Shown here: one piece after another, positions 55,037-64,000 of the stretch
Layout: each line of letters starts with the position of its first letter
How positions within the stretch are numbered: position 1 is the stretch's first letter
Made by a program: the position numbers and the translations under genes
The notes under the pieces: model-generated
Databases searched by the model: none
Seen by the model: only the letters and a program-made list of their open reading frames with translations
What the model was told of the DNA's origin: nothing
NCBI GenBank assembly: GCA_958510825.1
Contig: OY294048.1
Span: forward strand, 21,469,589 to 21,533,588
Origin: Brachypterus glaber
Taxonomy: Eukaryota; Arthropoda; Insecta; Coleoptera; Kateretidae
Reading direction: 5' to 3'
DNA: 64,000 nt

Positions 55037-55800
55037 GGGACAGCGCGGGGACAGAATAAGGGTTAAATGAAGCATTTGTACACAAATTTGGCAAAGATCG
55101 AAACAGGAATTTTTAATACTTAAAACTGGTCATGATAAGACGAGAAACACTTATAACATGTCCGTGCAAAAAACGGGATTCGATACTATTTCTAGTATAA
55201 ATATTATTGTTTATTGATTTTTAGAACATGAATTACTAGTTTAACCCGAATTCTGTTTAAATCCAACTAAAAGGACACTTTTTAGCTAGTCAAACTTTAA
55301 ATACGATTTTCTCAAAACGTACTTTTTATACGTTTAAGCTATTAAAGTATCCTAAAAAAAGCTATGAATAGATGAGAAAGAAACTAGTTATAAAAGTTGA
55401 GGTACATGTTCGGAATACCCCCAAAATATACTCCATACCGACAATAAGGGCCCTTTTTGTCGGAAGCTCACTTATGTGTTTTTTTTTTGAGCCGCAGGAA
55501 CCGAATCTGATAAATAAAAAATAAAATAAAAATGTTCTAACTCCACCCCGAGAGGCGGGCAACAATTTTTAAATGTTCAGTAGTAATATCATAAGTGCAT
55601 GTTGAATTATCGATAATTTTTTTACTTGTATTATTGTAATTCAACATGCACGAATGGTATTTTGAAATACTATTTCACAAACAAAATAAGGAAGTATATA
55701 ATTTTACAATGTTTTATGTTGATTCATATTTAAATTAAAAATTTAAGAACTAAACAACAATATTACTTTTCAACTATAATTTAATTTAAATCTCAAAAAA
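55037..55800. other. No gene seen
   Basis: AT-rich. A fragment at 55506-55580 resembles the 240-bp tandem repeat at 6771. ATAAGTGCATGTTGAATTA and its inverse TAATTCAACATGCACGAATG (55590-55655) form a small hairpin. Confidence 0.4.
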
Positions 55801-56790
55801 CCAGGCACACATATAGGGGGGTTCCTGGGCCTCAGTCAAACTGCCTCAAATTTTGATATTTTGTAATTTCGGGGGTAAACATTAAATTAGGAAAATTGCA
55901 GCCAAATTAAATGACCAGTTTCGGAGAAAAAAGCTTTTAAAAATATAATTTTATGACAGATTTTTTTGACGTATATTAAGGTTATTTTTTACTTACGTAA
56001 ATATTAACTTAATTAGCCGTTTTAAGTTTATTATACTCTATTAATTAATGAACAGGCAAGATAAATATTACATAAAAGGCTTTATTATCATTTACTTACA
56101 TGTGATTATATAAAATTTTTAAAAATTTGTGAAACTTCCACATGCTGGCTTTTTTCACGTGTTTGCTAATTATCTGCATATTTTCTGTTAGATTTTTGCC
56201 TGATTATGTTGAAACATGGTTTGGTACATCGACAAATATTTTATAATTATGTATTTTAGATTTTCTTGATATATTTTTTCAAAACAATATCTGATGGTTG
56301 ACAAATCTCTCATGATATTCTCATATGCAAAACATATTATTGAGATTGCCTAGCAACAACTTAATTCATTAGTGAACCCTTTATAGTAATATTTATTAAA
56401 AGTTGTTGCTAGGTAATCTCAATAATATATTTTACCTATCAAAATATGATGACAGATTTGTCAAGTCTCAGACGTATTTTTGGAAAAATATATGAAGAAA
56501 ATCTAAAATATATAATTATAAAATATTTGTCGATGTACCAAACCATGTTTCAACATAAACAAGCAAAAATCTAACAGAAAATATGCAGATAATTAGCAAA
56601 CACGTGGAAAATGCCAGCATGTGGAAGTTTCACAAAGTTTTAAAAATTTTATAGAAACACATGTAAGTAAATGATAATAAAGCCTTTTATGTAATATTTA
56701 TCTTGCCTGTTCTTTAATTAATAGAGTATAATAAACTTAAAACGGCTAATTAAAGTAAAAAATAAACTTAATATACGTAAAAAAATCTGT

Positions 56791-56802
56791 CATAAAATTA
56801 TA
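56791..56802. repeat. 12-bp duplication flanking R (left)
   Basis: CATAAAATTATA here is repeated exactly at 57222-57233 on the other side of R. The uninterrupted left arm of Q has one related copy at the equivalent place, supporting a target duplication. Confidence 0.7.
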
Positions 56803-56897
56803 AACTAAATTAAATTGTTTGATATTTACAAATTTAAAAAATCTATATAAAACATTTTACTATTCCTTAAAACGACTTTTGTTTGATTAACGCAGTC

Positions 56898-56968
56898 GTC
56901 CCTCCGAAGTGACTGATCGATTTCGTGCTTTTTAGCACTCTTCAGAGCCACATATCGGTAGTAGGGAC
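56898..56968 (-). ncRNA. Hammerhead ribozyme motif, minus-strand copy
   Basis: Reverse complement of 57101-57171 with identical sequence, so it has the same stems and core on the minus strand. Cleavage would fall within the GATC at about 56915. Confidence 0.75.
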
Positions 56969-57100
56969 AACTACGAAAATCAAATCTTTTCCATATATCT
57001 CTATATAGAGTTTAAAAATCGTTGTAAGTTTTTGCTTTTCCTTACAACGATTTTTAAACTCTATATAGAGATATATGGAAAAGATTTGATTTTCGTAGTT

Positions 57101-57171
57101 GTCCCTACTACCGATATGTGGCTCTGAAGAGTGCTAAAAAGCACGAAATCGATCAGTCACTTCGGAGGGAC
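57101..57171 (+). ncRNA. Hammerhead ribozyme motif, plus-strand copy
   Basis: All parts of a type I hammerhead are present in order. Outer stem I: GTCCCT (57101) with AGGGAC (57166) and CCGA (57111) with TCGG (57162). Inner stem I: GTGGCT (57118-57123) with AGTCAC (57155-57160), one G-U pair. Core: CTGAAGA (57124-57130). Stem II: GTGC and GCAC closing a TAAAAA loop. GAAA at 57145-57148. Stem III: the self-complementary ATCGAT (57148-57153). Cleavage triplet ATC, cut after 57154. A loopless palindromic stem III suggests it acts as a dimer, as described for minimal hammerheads of Penelope-like elements and newt satellite. Confidence 0.8.
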
Positions 57172-57376
57172 GACTGCGTTAATCAAACAAAAGTCGTTTT
57201 AAGGAATAGTAAAATGTTTTACATAAAATTATAGTTTTAAAAGCTTTTTTCTCCGAAACTGGTCATTTAATTTGGCTGCAATTTTCCTAATTTAATGGTT
57301 ATCCCCGAAATTACAAAATATCAAAATTTGAGGCAGTTTGACTGAGACCCAGGAACCCCCCTATATGTGTGCCAGG

Positions 57377-58750
57377 TTCTTTGCCTCGCTTTTTAAATCC
57401 ACGATGTTCACTTGTTCGCGAATGTTGCCAAGTCTAAACTTTGCTCGAGGAATATTTTATGCTTGAAATTATTACAATAAAATAGTTGTTATCATGTTAG
57501 CATGTAAATAAAGATCATTGCTGTTTTTGTTTAAAAAGTTTAGTTTTCAACTGAAAAGAAATAAAACAACGGGTCTTTCCACCCGTAAAAAAACAATTTC
57601 CTATCGGTTTCTAATAAACTTTGGCAACGATGTACTGGTACCAGCGCAGTCATTTGATATTTAGATTTCCGTAATTCTTTACTGCAAATATATTTTTAAT
57701 ACATAAGTGTTTAAATTACTTTTTAGTGGCCTGTTTTTAATACCAAGATTCAATTAAATAAATTAAAATTTATGAATATCAGTGATTTAAAGCTTTTAAG
57801 ATGGAAAGTGTATAAGATATAATATATTATCTGAAATTAATTAGGGTTTATACCTAGGATGTTTTGGTAATAAAATAAGCATTTATATTTCTTATCAATA
57901 AAAATAAATCAACTAAAGGTAAGCTTCATAAATTAAAAACACATTTTGCAAAAATATAACATTTATTAAGATGTCAGTAACTGTCAGTTTCCTGTTTCCA
58001 TAGTAACCAAGTAATAATTGCATATGTGCAAAAATTATCAGATTCATTTTGATCTGATTGGTCAAGAAACTAAAAATGCAACGTTTTGATTGGCCATATA
58101 TTGTTTCTGAAATAGTCACAATGTTTTTTTTTTTTGGGCACTTATGGCGTTGTTTACACCGTAAGCCTTTTAAGTTCTATTAATAATAACAATAATAATC
58201 AGAGCTCGCGTGCCCCCGATAAATGAATACTTCGATCGATTCCGTCGTTACTTCGACCAGCAATAATAGTAGTAGCAATGCACTGTGATAGTTATTATTG
58301 TAGTTCTAGATTCCTGACTAGATAAAGCTTGCTATTTTAAGGGTAATTCTAAACAAACAATAGTTTATCTTAGTTTTTACCCGATTGCAATGCAAACGAG
58401 GATAATGCATTTGATACCCATAGGGTCGTCCAACGAAAACAAAAAAGAGCCAGTATCTGGAGAACCGTCCAAAATCAAAAAAATCTGAAAAGGAGGTAAT
58501 TTTGATTTATCAAAAGGAAAACCAAATTATGAAATCGGTAAGACTCTATATCTTACCCCTTACTCCCCACCTCCAGCTTATATAATCATTTTCCAAACGA
58601 AAAAAAAAAAAATAAATTTTTTTTTTTCAAGAATGTAAAAAGATAGCCATTTATTTTAAAGATATTCAGAATCAGTTAAAAAAAATTAGAATTGTCTAAC
58701 AAAATGTGGAATTTATTGTCACTGTTAACCATACCTACATTTAAGATTAT
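57377..58750. other. No gene seen
   Basis: AT-rich, with a GC-richer patch at 58200-58290 (GAGCTCGCGTGCCCCCGAT) that contains a 21-codon Ser/Asn-rich ORF starting at 58223. Nothing else recognised. Confidence 0.4.
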
Positions 58751-59152
58751 AGCGGGTGTCTCAACTCTATTTACCCAGTGATTTTCTCGAAAACTAAAAG
58801 AGATAATCAAGTTCTGCGAAAACCATCTTAAATTAGACAACTTAAACTATCTTTTAGTATATATTTGATACTTTCAGCTCTCAAAATGTAAGCAGGGGGC
58901 ACGGGGGGGGGGGAGTTTTTTTAAATGGAAAGGTGGGTCGTGTGATACATAATTTTAAAGCAAATAAAATAATCTATTGGACTGTATATTTTTTAATTTT
59001 TTAAATTTTTTTTTAAGGTTTTGATTCTTTAATTTTGTGTGCAAAAAAATGCAATTTTTTAAGTTTTCTTTTGTAATTTTTTTTATGTAAAATTACTTTA
59101 AAAGTATAATTTATGTTTTTTCATCATTTTTTAAGAGTTGGGACACCCGGTA
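58751..59152. mobile_element. Family C-related TIR element (C5)
   Basis: The ends GCGGGTGTCTCAACTC and GAGTTGGGACACCCGG are inverted. The interior from ACAACTTAAACTATCTTTTA through GGAAAGGTGGGTCGTGTGAT matches the family C arm, with a run of ten Gs. The ends resemble those of 22151-22536 rather than C1. Confidence 0.65.
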
Positions 59153-59833
59153 TACCAAAAGCGAATTTTTTGGATTTGGCTGTATATGGTTCTATAATGT
59201 GTAGACCTTTTTCTACCATGATCCATTGTCAAATTTTTCTGTAAAGCCTAAATCCCATTTAGGAACACCGTGTACATTTAGTGTTCATATTGTAGATAAG
59301 TTATCTAAGATAACAACTTATTTTTTATTTACTTGGTTTGGAAGTTTTTTTTTATCAAAAAAAGCAAAGAACAAAACATGTTTAGAATAAAAAGAAATGA
59401 GAATGATTGGAAAGATTTTTGAAAAAATTATAAAGATTTTTTTTCCTAATGTATAGTTCTCCGCATGAAAGAAAGTCTCCGACGTAAGGGGGAGGAATCA
59501 TTCGCGCTCTCTTCTTTCCGTCAAGAGCGTTATAAGGCGTGCGTGCCTACATCGGGCCTCCCACTTGCACAAACATATTTCCCGTAGCCACAGATTCGTG
59601 CGTCAAACTATACATGTAACTTAAGAAAACATAAGGTCATCTTTTTTAAGAACATTGGCAACCAAGAAACATGAACTTCTACCTTCTCTTTGATATAACA
59701 TAAATGTTTACTGTATGTACACTTGGAATAACCCTATTTCAGCTTTAAGGGAACTTTATGCTTGTTCAAAGCATTTTGGCTATCTATTAATAATATCCCC
59801 TGCGGGTAATCGTTTGATATTAGGTGAAAAATT
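59153..59833. other. No gene seen; CpG-containing patch
   Basis: AT-rich except 59470-59600, which is GC-richer (TCTCCGACGTAAGGGGGAGG, CGTGCGTGCCTACATCGGGC) and not repeated in the window. No frame or RNA fold assigned. Confidence 0.35.
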
Positions 59834-60331
59834 ACACAGCCACACAAAAAGAAAAATAGGTCAGGATTTAGAAAATAGCACCTCAACCTTATTTTCGAGT
59901 ATGAAAATAACGTTAATAACCTAATCAAATGAGGTGCTATTTTGACCTCAAATTCGGATTCAGCGCCTCAAAATAAATAGGAATACAATGGTTTCCAAAA
60001 AAATTCTTGCCCTTTTTTTTTGTGGTCACACCTAGTCACACACAAAAAAGGTCTAGATTTTTTTTTGGAGACCATTGTATTTATATGTATTTTGATGCGC
60101 TGAATCCAATTTTGAGGTCAAAATAGCACCTCATCCAATTAGTTTTGGAAATAACCTCAAAACACCTTATTTTCGAGTAAATTTAGAGATAGTTTTTCGA
60201 TGTTATCTCCAAAACTAATAGGATAAGGTGCTATTTTGACCTCAAATTCGGATTTAGCGCCTTAAAATACATAGGAATACAGTGGTCTTCGAAGAAAATC
60301 CGGACTTCTTTTTCTTTTTGTGTAGCTGTGT
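59834..60331. mobile_element. TIR element AA with three alternating arms
   Basis: Ends ACACAGCCACACAAAAAGAA and TTCTTTTTGTGTAGCTGTGT are inverted. Inside, the block with GAGGTGCTATTTTGACCTCA and TTCAGCGCC appears forward (59930), reversed (60085) and forward again (60220). The RNA could fold in two alternative hairpins. No coding sequence. Confidence 0.65.
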
Positions 60332-60409
60332 TATTGATAGACTATTAAAGTTTGTCCTATTAAATATACTAATATTTGTCTAGACGCGTCTGTAACAGAC
60401 ATGTAGCCA

Positions 60410-60680
60410 GGACCAGGGCCGGTGCAAGACAAAACTGTTGACCCTGCAAAACCCTGATTTGGTGCCCCTCACAGTTAGGTGTCCCTTGGGGAAAAATTGA
60501 CGACCAAAAAACACCTCTAAAAATCAAATTCCGAGCGCTAAAGCATCTGCTGCCAACATTTTGACGAGAAAAAAGCTCACCGCCTCTAAAAATCAAATCC
60601 CGAATGCTAAGGCGGGGGGCGCAAAATTTTAAAGACTAAAATAAAAAAAAAGCTTACCACCTCTAAATAATTAAGTTCCA
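60410..60680. repeat. hAT-like left end with tandem CCTCTAAAAATCAAAT units
   Basis: CCAGGGCCGGTGCAAGAC is a typical hAT terminus. It is followed by units with CACCTCTAAAAATCAAATTC and GCGCTAAAGC at about 60507, 60578 and 60656. No right terminus is seen. Confidence 0.45.
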
Positions 60681-61094
60681 AGCATTCCAGTTTTGGCAAG
60701 GATACAAGTCTATGGAAATTGAAAAGAATCCTTCTAAAAATTTAAGATAGTGGAAGAAAATTTCGAATCAACTTATTTTTTTTAGAAAAAAATACTTTTA
60801 TTAAAAAGATCAATCGTGTCAATTAAAAAAAAGTCCCAAAAACAAAAAAGTTTATCGAAAAAAATTGATTGAAAAGTGCATTTTTTTTAGAAAAAAATAC
60901 GTTTATTAAAAGAATTAATTCTACCAAATTTTAAAAAAATCCCCTCAAAAACAAAAAGTTATAAAGAATTTATAAAAATAGAAAACGTATATTTTTTAGA
61001 AAAATTGTACCAAATTAAATAAAAAATCATTAAGAAATAAAAAGTGATAAGGGCACCACTTTAAAATTAAAAATATCCCAATACAATTCAATTG
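60681..61094. other. No gene seen
   Basis: A-rich, with AAAAAAATAC-(G/T)TTTATTAAA words repeated twice (60783, 60891). Confidence 0.4.
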
Positions 61095-62108
61095 CCCAGG
61101 TAGCAAGGGATGTTATATTACAAGAAATTAACATCACTTTTGGGTGTATTTTTAAACTAAATCATAACATCACATAATATTGAAAAATAACATGTATTTA
61201 ACTCACATTTGGAACGTAACACGTGAGACGTGACAACCATGTTATTTAATAACAAATATTTACCAACGCTGTGAATATATCACATGTCACATTTTAACTT
61301 GGCTTTCACGCGAATGTCGTGTTATTTTGCTTCTCACCGACGTTCGAAGCAAAAAAATCGATATAAGATGATGTTGATAGATCAAATTATTATTATTATA
61401 AGGAAATTGTATACACATTATACGATTTCCAATGGATAAGAGGCTCTGCCGGGCTTCTCAAGACCATAGACACGGATTAAAGGAATATATTCTCCGCTTA
61501 ATCTGCATTTCTTATTTAGAATCTATCTGTTTCAATCTGTGATTGTTTCAATTACTGATTGATTTTAAATCCGAGATTGTTTATAGGGTTATGGCGTTTT
61601 TAATGGTTTTTTATTTTATTTAGAAAATGCTAATATCTTAGGATATTATTTAAATATTAAAGTACCAGTAACGTAGGGTGGCCATCCATCCAGGATTTCC
61701 GGCGACATCAATATTTTCATTCGCTCACCCTAACTAAATAGGTCATTTTACGTATTTTTGTTTAGTTCATCTGCTCACCCTAACTAAATAGGACATTTTA
61801 CGTATTTTTTTTTAGTTCACATGTTTTTGAGTAAAAACTACAATGCCTGTCCCCGGTTTTCCGGGGACAAATCTGGTCACCCTACAGTAACGGCATCCAT
61901 AAGATATTAGATATAATAGCGCCGGAATGTGGATTTATGATGTCACAAACACGTTATTTTCGGGATATTATTGTGTGATGTTATTAGGGGCGGACTTAGG
62001 ACATCCCCACCATGCTACATTCTTGTTAAATGTGAATACAATCTTAACATCACATGTCACATATTAACGTGGCTTTCATGTGAATGTCATGTTATTTTGC
62101 TACATGGG
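61095..62108. mobile_element. TIR element O, ~1.0 kb, with nested element P
   Basis: CCCAGGTAGCAA at the left pairs with TTGCTACATGGG at the right. A direct repeat (CACATGTCACATTTTAACTT with GGCTTTCACG at 61276; CACATGTCACATATTAACGT with GGCTTTCATG at 62052) lies inside. No transposase recognised. Confidence 0.55.
61674..61884. mobile_element. hAT-type MITE P, 211 bp, nested in O
   Basis: TAGGGTGGCCA (61674) and TGGTCACCCTA (to 61884) are inverted, with CCGG-rich subterminal blocks. An exact 8-bp duplication CAGTAACG flanks it (61666-61673, 61885-61892). Inside, a ~60-bp unit with GCTCACCCTAACTAAATAGG is duplicated. Confidence 0.85.
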
Positions 62109-62160
62109 TGGGTTTAACTTGAAACTTCACCAGGAAGAAATTACATGCAACTGCATCATA

Positions 62161-62316
62161 GGGAACGTTCAAGTATTACGTAACGCTCCTAGGGGGGGAA
62201 GTGGGGGTCATTTTGGAGTGTTACGCCCATGTTAATGGTATAGGAAAATAGCGTTACAGGGAGGGCGGGGGTCCAAAATGATCAAAATTTGCGTTACGTA
62301 ATACTTGAACGTTCCC
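62161..62316. mobile_element. MITE J, copy 2, 156 bp
   Basis: GGGAACGTTCAAGTATTACG at the left and its inverse at the right, flanked by ATA on both sides. Opposite in orientation to copy 1 (41978-42134). No coding sequence. Confidence 0.85.
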
Positions 62317-64000
62317 ATACCTACTATGGAATGTGAAGCATTAAATATCTTCACGGCTTGTTTTTTTAATACAATTTTTATCAACCAATAGGTAGACGAA
62401 CGACAAAGTCCTTTTATCCTGTATTTTTAATCAATTTCATGTTGTAACATGTTGGTATGATTGGTTAGTCCCTTTGGTATTAGCAATAGATGCATCTCGT
62501 CTATCCACCTTTCATAAAGTTAAAAATTAAATTTCAAATATTCATTGAGTAATAGGGTGCCAGAATTTTGTTTAAATGGTATCTTTAATAAGCTATTATA
62601 GATGTAATAGGTATAATAGCCATTATAGCTATAATAGCTCTCTTTACAGATAACATACGACCCATGTCAAAAATTGAGAATTTCCCACCTATTTTATCGG
62701 GAATTTTCTGATGTAGAAAATTCTAGTGAGAATCGTCGTAGTATTTTGTTTTTCAGTATTTCTCTTTTACAACAAAAATTTCATACCTAATACAAATTTA
62801 TAATTAATTGTGAACATAATATTATTACCATTTATAATTATTGTTATTACTTTATTATTTACCAAAAAATACCACAAAATATTCTTTTTATAAAATTTAA
62901 TGACAGTTTTTCCATATTAACTTTTTAATATGAACGAGCCTAGCGTGGTACTGCGCTAGTCAGTGACTGAACTTTTGACAGAATTGTAGTTTGCAATTTA
63001 AAAAGGGACAAAAAGGTTTTAGTTTAGCAAGTGAGAATGGAATTAAATTAACGAAATTAAAGAATATGCCTGTAAAAATATTAAGATAAGTAATAAAACA
63101 ATTTATATCATTTTGCAATAAAAAAAAAACATAAAAGTTGGTTTGTCATGTTATAAATCGTAAAAAAAGTATTCCATTCTTCGAGTTATCGGAAATAATT
63201 CACGGTTTCTATACAATTTTTTTAGAAATACCAAAATATTGTAATTACAAGTGTTATAATTGTTTCAAATAAATAAAAAAATTTCTATCATAACCCAAAA
63301 AACATGTGGATAACCCTAATCCAGATTCAACCACTAAAATACATCACATATGCTAACTTTCCATTGTAAAATCAATATCAAAAGTTATAACGATTGTAGA
63401 TTTAATAATGTTTTCTTAACAAACACATTTTTACATAAATTACTTGATGCAGCTGGCGCCAAAAACGCCATTTTTGATTTTTTCCTTAAACGTTTATAAT
63501 GTTTCACCTTCGCGTCACCTACGCTGAATGATTTATTTTTTTGGAAGTATGTCATGTATTAATTCATTCAATCACCGGCGGAGGCAGCACCTATTAGTGA
63601 TCTTTTAGAAATGACAGATAAATTGGTTGTAGATTTAATATTTTTTGAAAATACGAAAATATTCTAACTTAAATGTGTAGGAATGTTATTTTATAAAAAT
63701 AAGTATTTAAAAACTTCAGGTCAATAAATTGAATTTTTTGACAAGGGACATACGTGAAGTTAGCTACAAGAGCCTTCCCGACCAAGGGATGGAAATTGGG
63801 TGTTTCAAACTTTTTAGGTAGCAGAAATCAACAATAATTGATTTTCCAACTTTTACGTATGTATCTAATTAGCTTATTTCTAAATAATTTTGAATAAAAT
63901 AAATTTGTTTTTAATATTTTTTTTTTTTTGATAAATAAATAAATAATTGATAACGGCTTCTTTTCCTTCTTTTCCCAGCTGACCGGTTTCGCATATAATA
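62317..64000. other. No gene seen
   Basis: AT-rich. Imperfect TATAATAGC repeats lie at 62590-62640. No exon or repeat family recognised up to the window end. Confidence 0.45.

Larger units (their letters stand above)
56803..57221. mobile_element. Hairpin insertion R carrying two hammerhead ribozymes
   Basis: After 45 unpaired AT-rich bases, a 181-base arm (56848-57028), a 12-base loop and an exact reverse copy (57041-57221) follow. I see no mismatch between the arms. Each arm holds a hammerhead motif (one per strand). Hammerheads of this kind are known in the terminal repeats of Penelope-like elements and in retrozymes, and Penelope-like copies often have terminal repeats in inverted arrangement. 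R is therefore read as a Penelope-like terminal-repeat remnant; no reverse transcriptase is present, so this is inference. Confidence 0.7.
55801..57376. mobile_element. Large palindromic element Q with nested hairpin R
   Basis: The left arm starts CCAGGCACACATATAGGGGG and the right end carries its mirror (CCCCCTATATGTGTGCCAGG). The arms pair along about 540 bp, for example GAGGCAGTTTGACTGA, AAATGACCAGTTTCGGAG, ATACATAAAAGGCTTTATT-type blocks, CATGTTTCAACATAA and GTTGTTGCTAGG. The loop is about 35 bases at 56365-56398. The right arm is interrupted at 56803-57221 by R. Without R it is about 1.14 kb. No coding sequence. Confidence 0.8.

Noticed and set aside
58223..58288. Small ORF (Ser/Asn-rich, 21 codons)
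   Set aside because: Too short and low in complexity, with no splice donor before the stop.

Overview
The window reads as an AT-rich intergenic or intronic stretch of an arthropod genome, most likely an insect. The evidence is eukaryotic gene structure (a GT..AG intron, a TATA box, an AATAAA signal), tRNA-derived SINEs, the 3' end of an insect-style non-LTR retrotransposon, a mariner-type transposase remnant, and very many inverted-repeat DNA elements. The order of insect cannot be read from it. There is one 200-base assembly gap (6493-6692). No intact host gene is evident; the best host-gene candidate is one possible first coding exon (43549-43711).

The most complete unit is a 2,870-bp DNA transposon of the Transib/RAG1-like kind at 36226-39095. 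It has 38-bp terminal inverted repeats beginning CAC, a perfect 5-bp GC-rich target duplication (CGGCG), a TATA box, a small first exon, a 297-bp intron and a long transposase reading frame. That frame is broken by two compensating single-base shifts. The protein carries the CDGS aspartate, a CxxC knuckle and a C-terminal EEAxEARNK block in the order of the RAG1 catalytic core.

The second notable item is at 56803-57221. It is a perfect 181-bp-armed hairpin insertion whose arms each carry a hammerhead ribozyme fold, one per strand. It is flanked by a 12-bp duplication and sits in one arm of a larger ~1.1-kb palindromic element (55801-57376). This points to a Penelope-like or related ribozyme-bearing retroelement remnant.

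Most of the rest is inverted-repeat (snap-back) elements in recurring families, labelled here with letters: A (6 copies), C (5), D (3), and E, F, G, Q, S, T, U, V, W, Y and AA. Several are nested: D2 sits at the centre of E; B1 at the centre of B0, which lies in an arm of A4; A5 lies in C4. Short hAT-type elements with 8-bp duplications lie at 54613-55028, 61674-61884 and probably 16081-16400. A TTAA-flanked MITE (39106-39228) adjoins the Transib element, and a MITE with AT-rich 3-bp duplications has two opposite copies (41978-42134, 62161-62316). Tandem arrays occur at 279-404 (16 bp), 4477-4625 (49 bp), 6771-7250 (240 bp), 8237-8680 (99 bp), 29628-30274 (210-220 bp) and, as a diverged complex array, about 21.8-27.7 kb.

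The layout is therefore layers of insertions into older insertions. What can be called functional is the mobile-element machinery: a decayed RAG1-like transposase with its termini, Pol III promoter boxes in SINE heads, and self-cleaving RNA motifs. Sequence homologies below are judged by eye; no database search was run.
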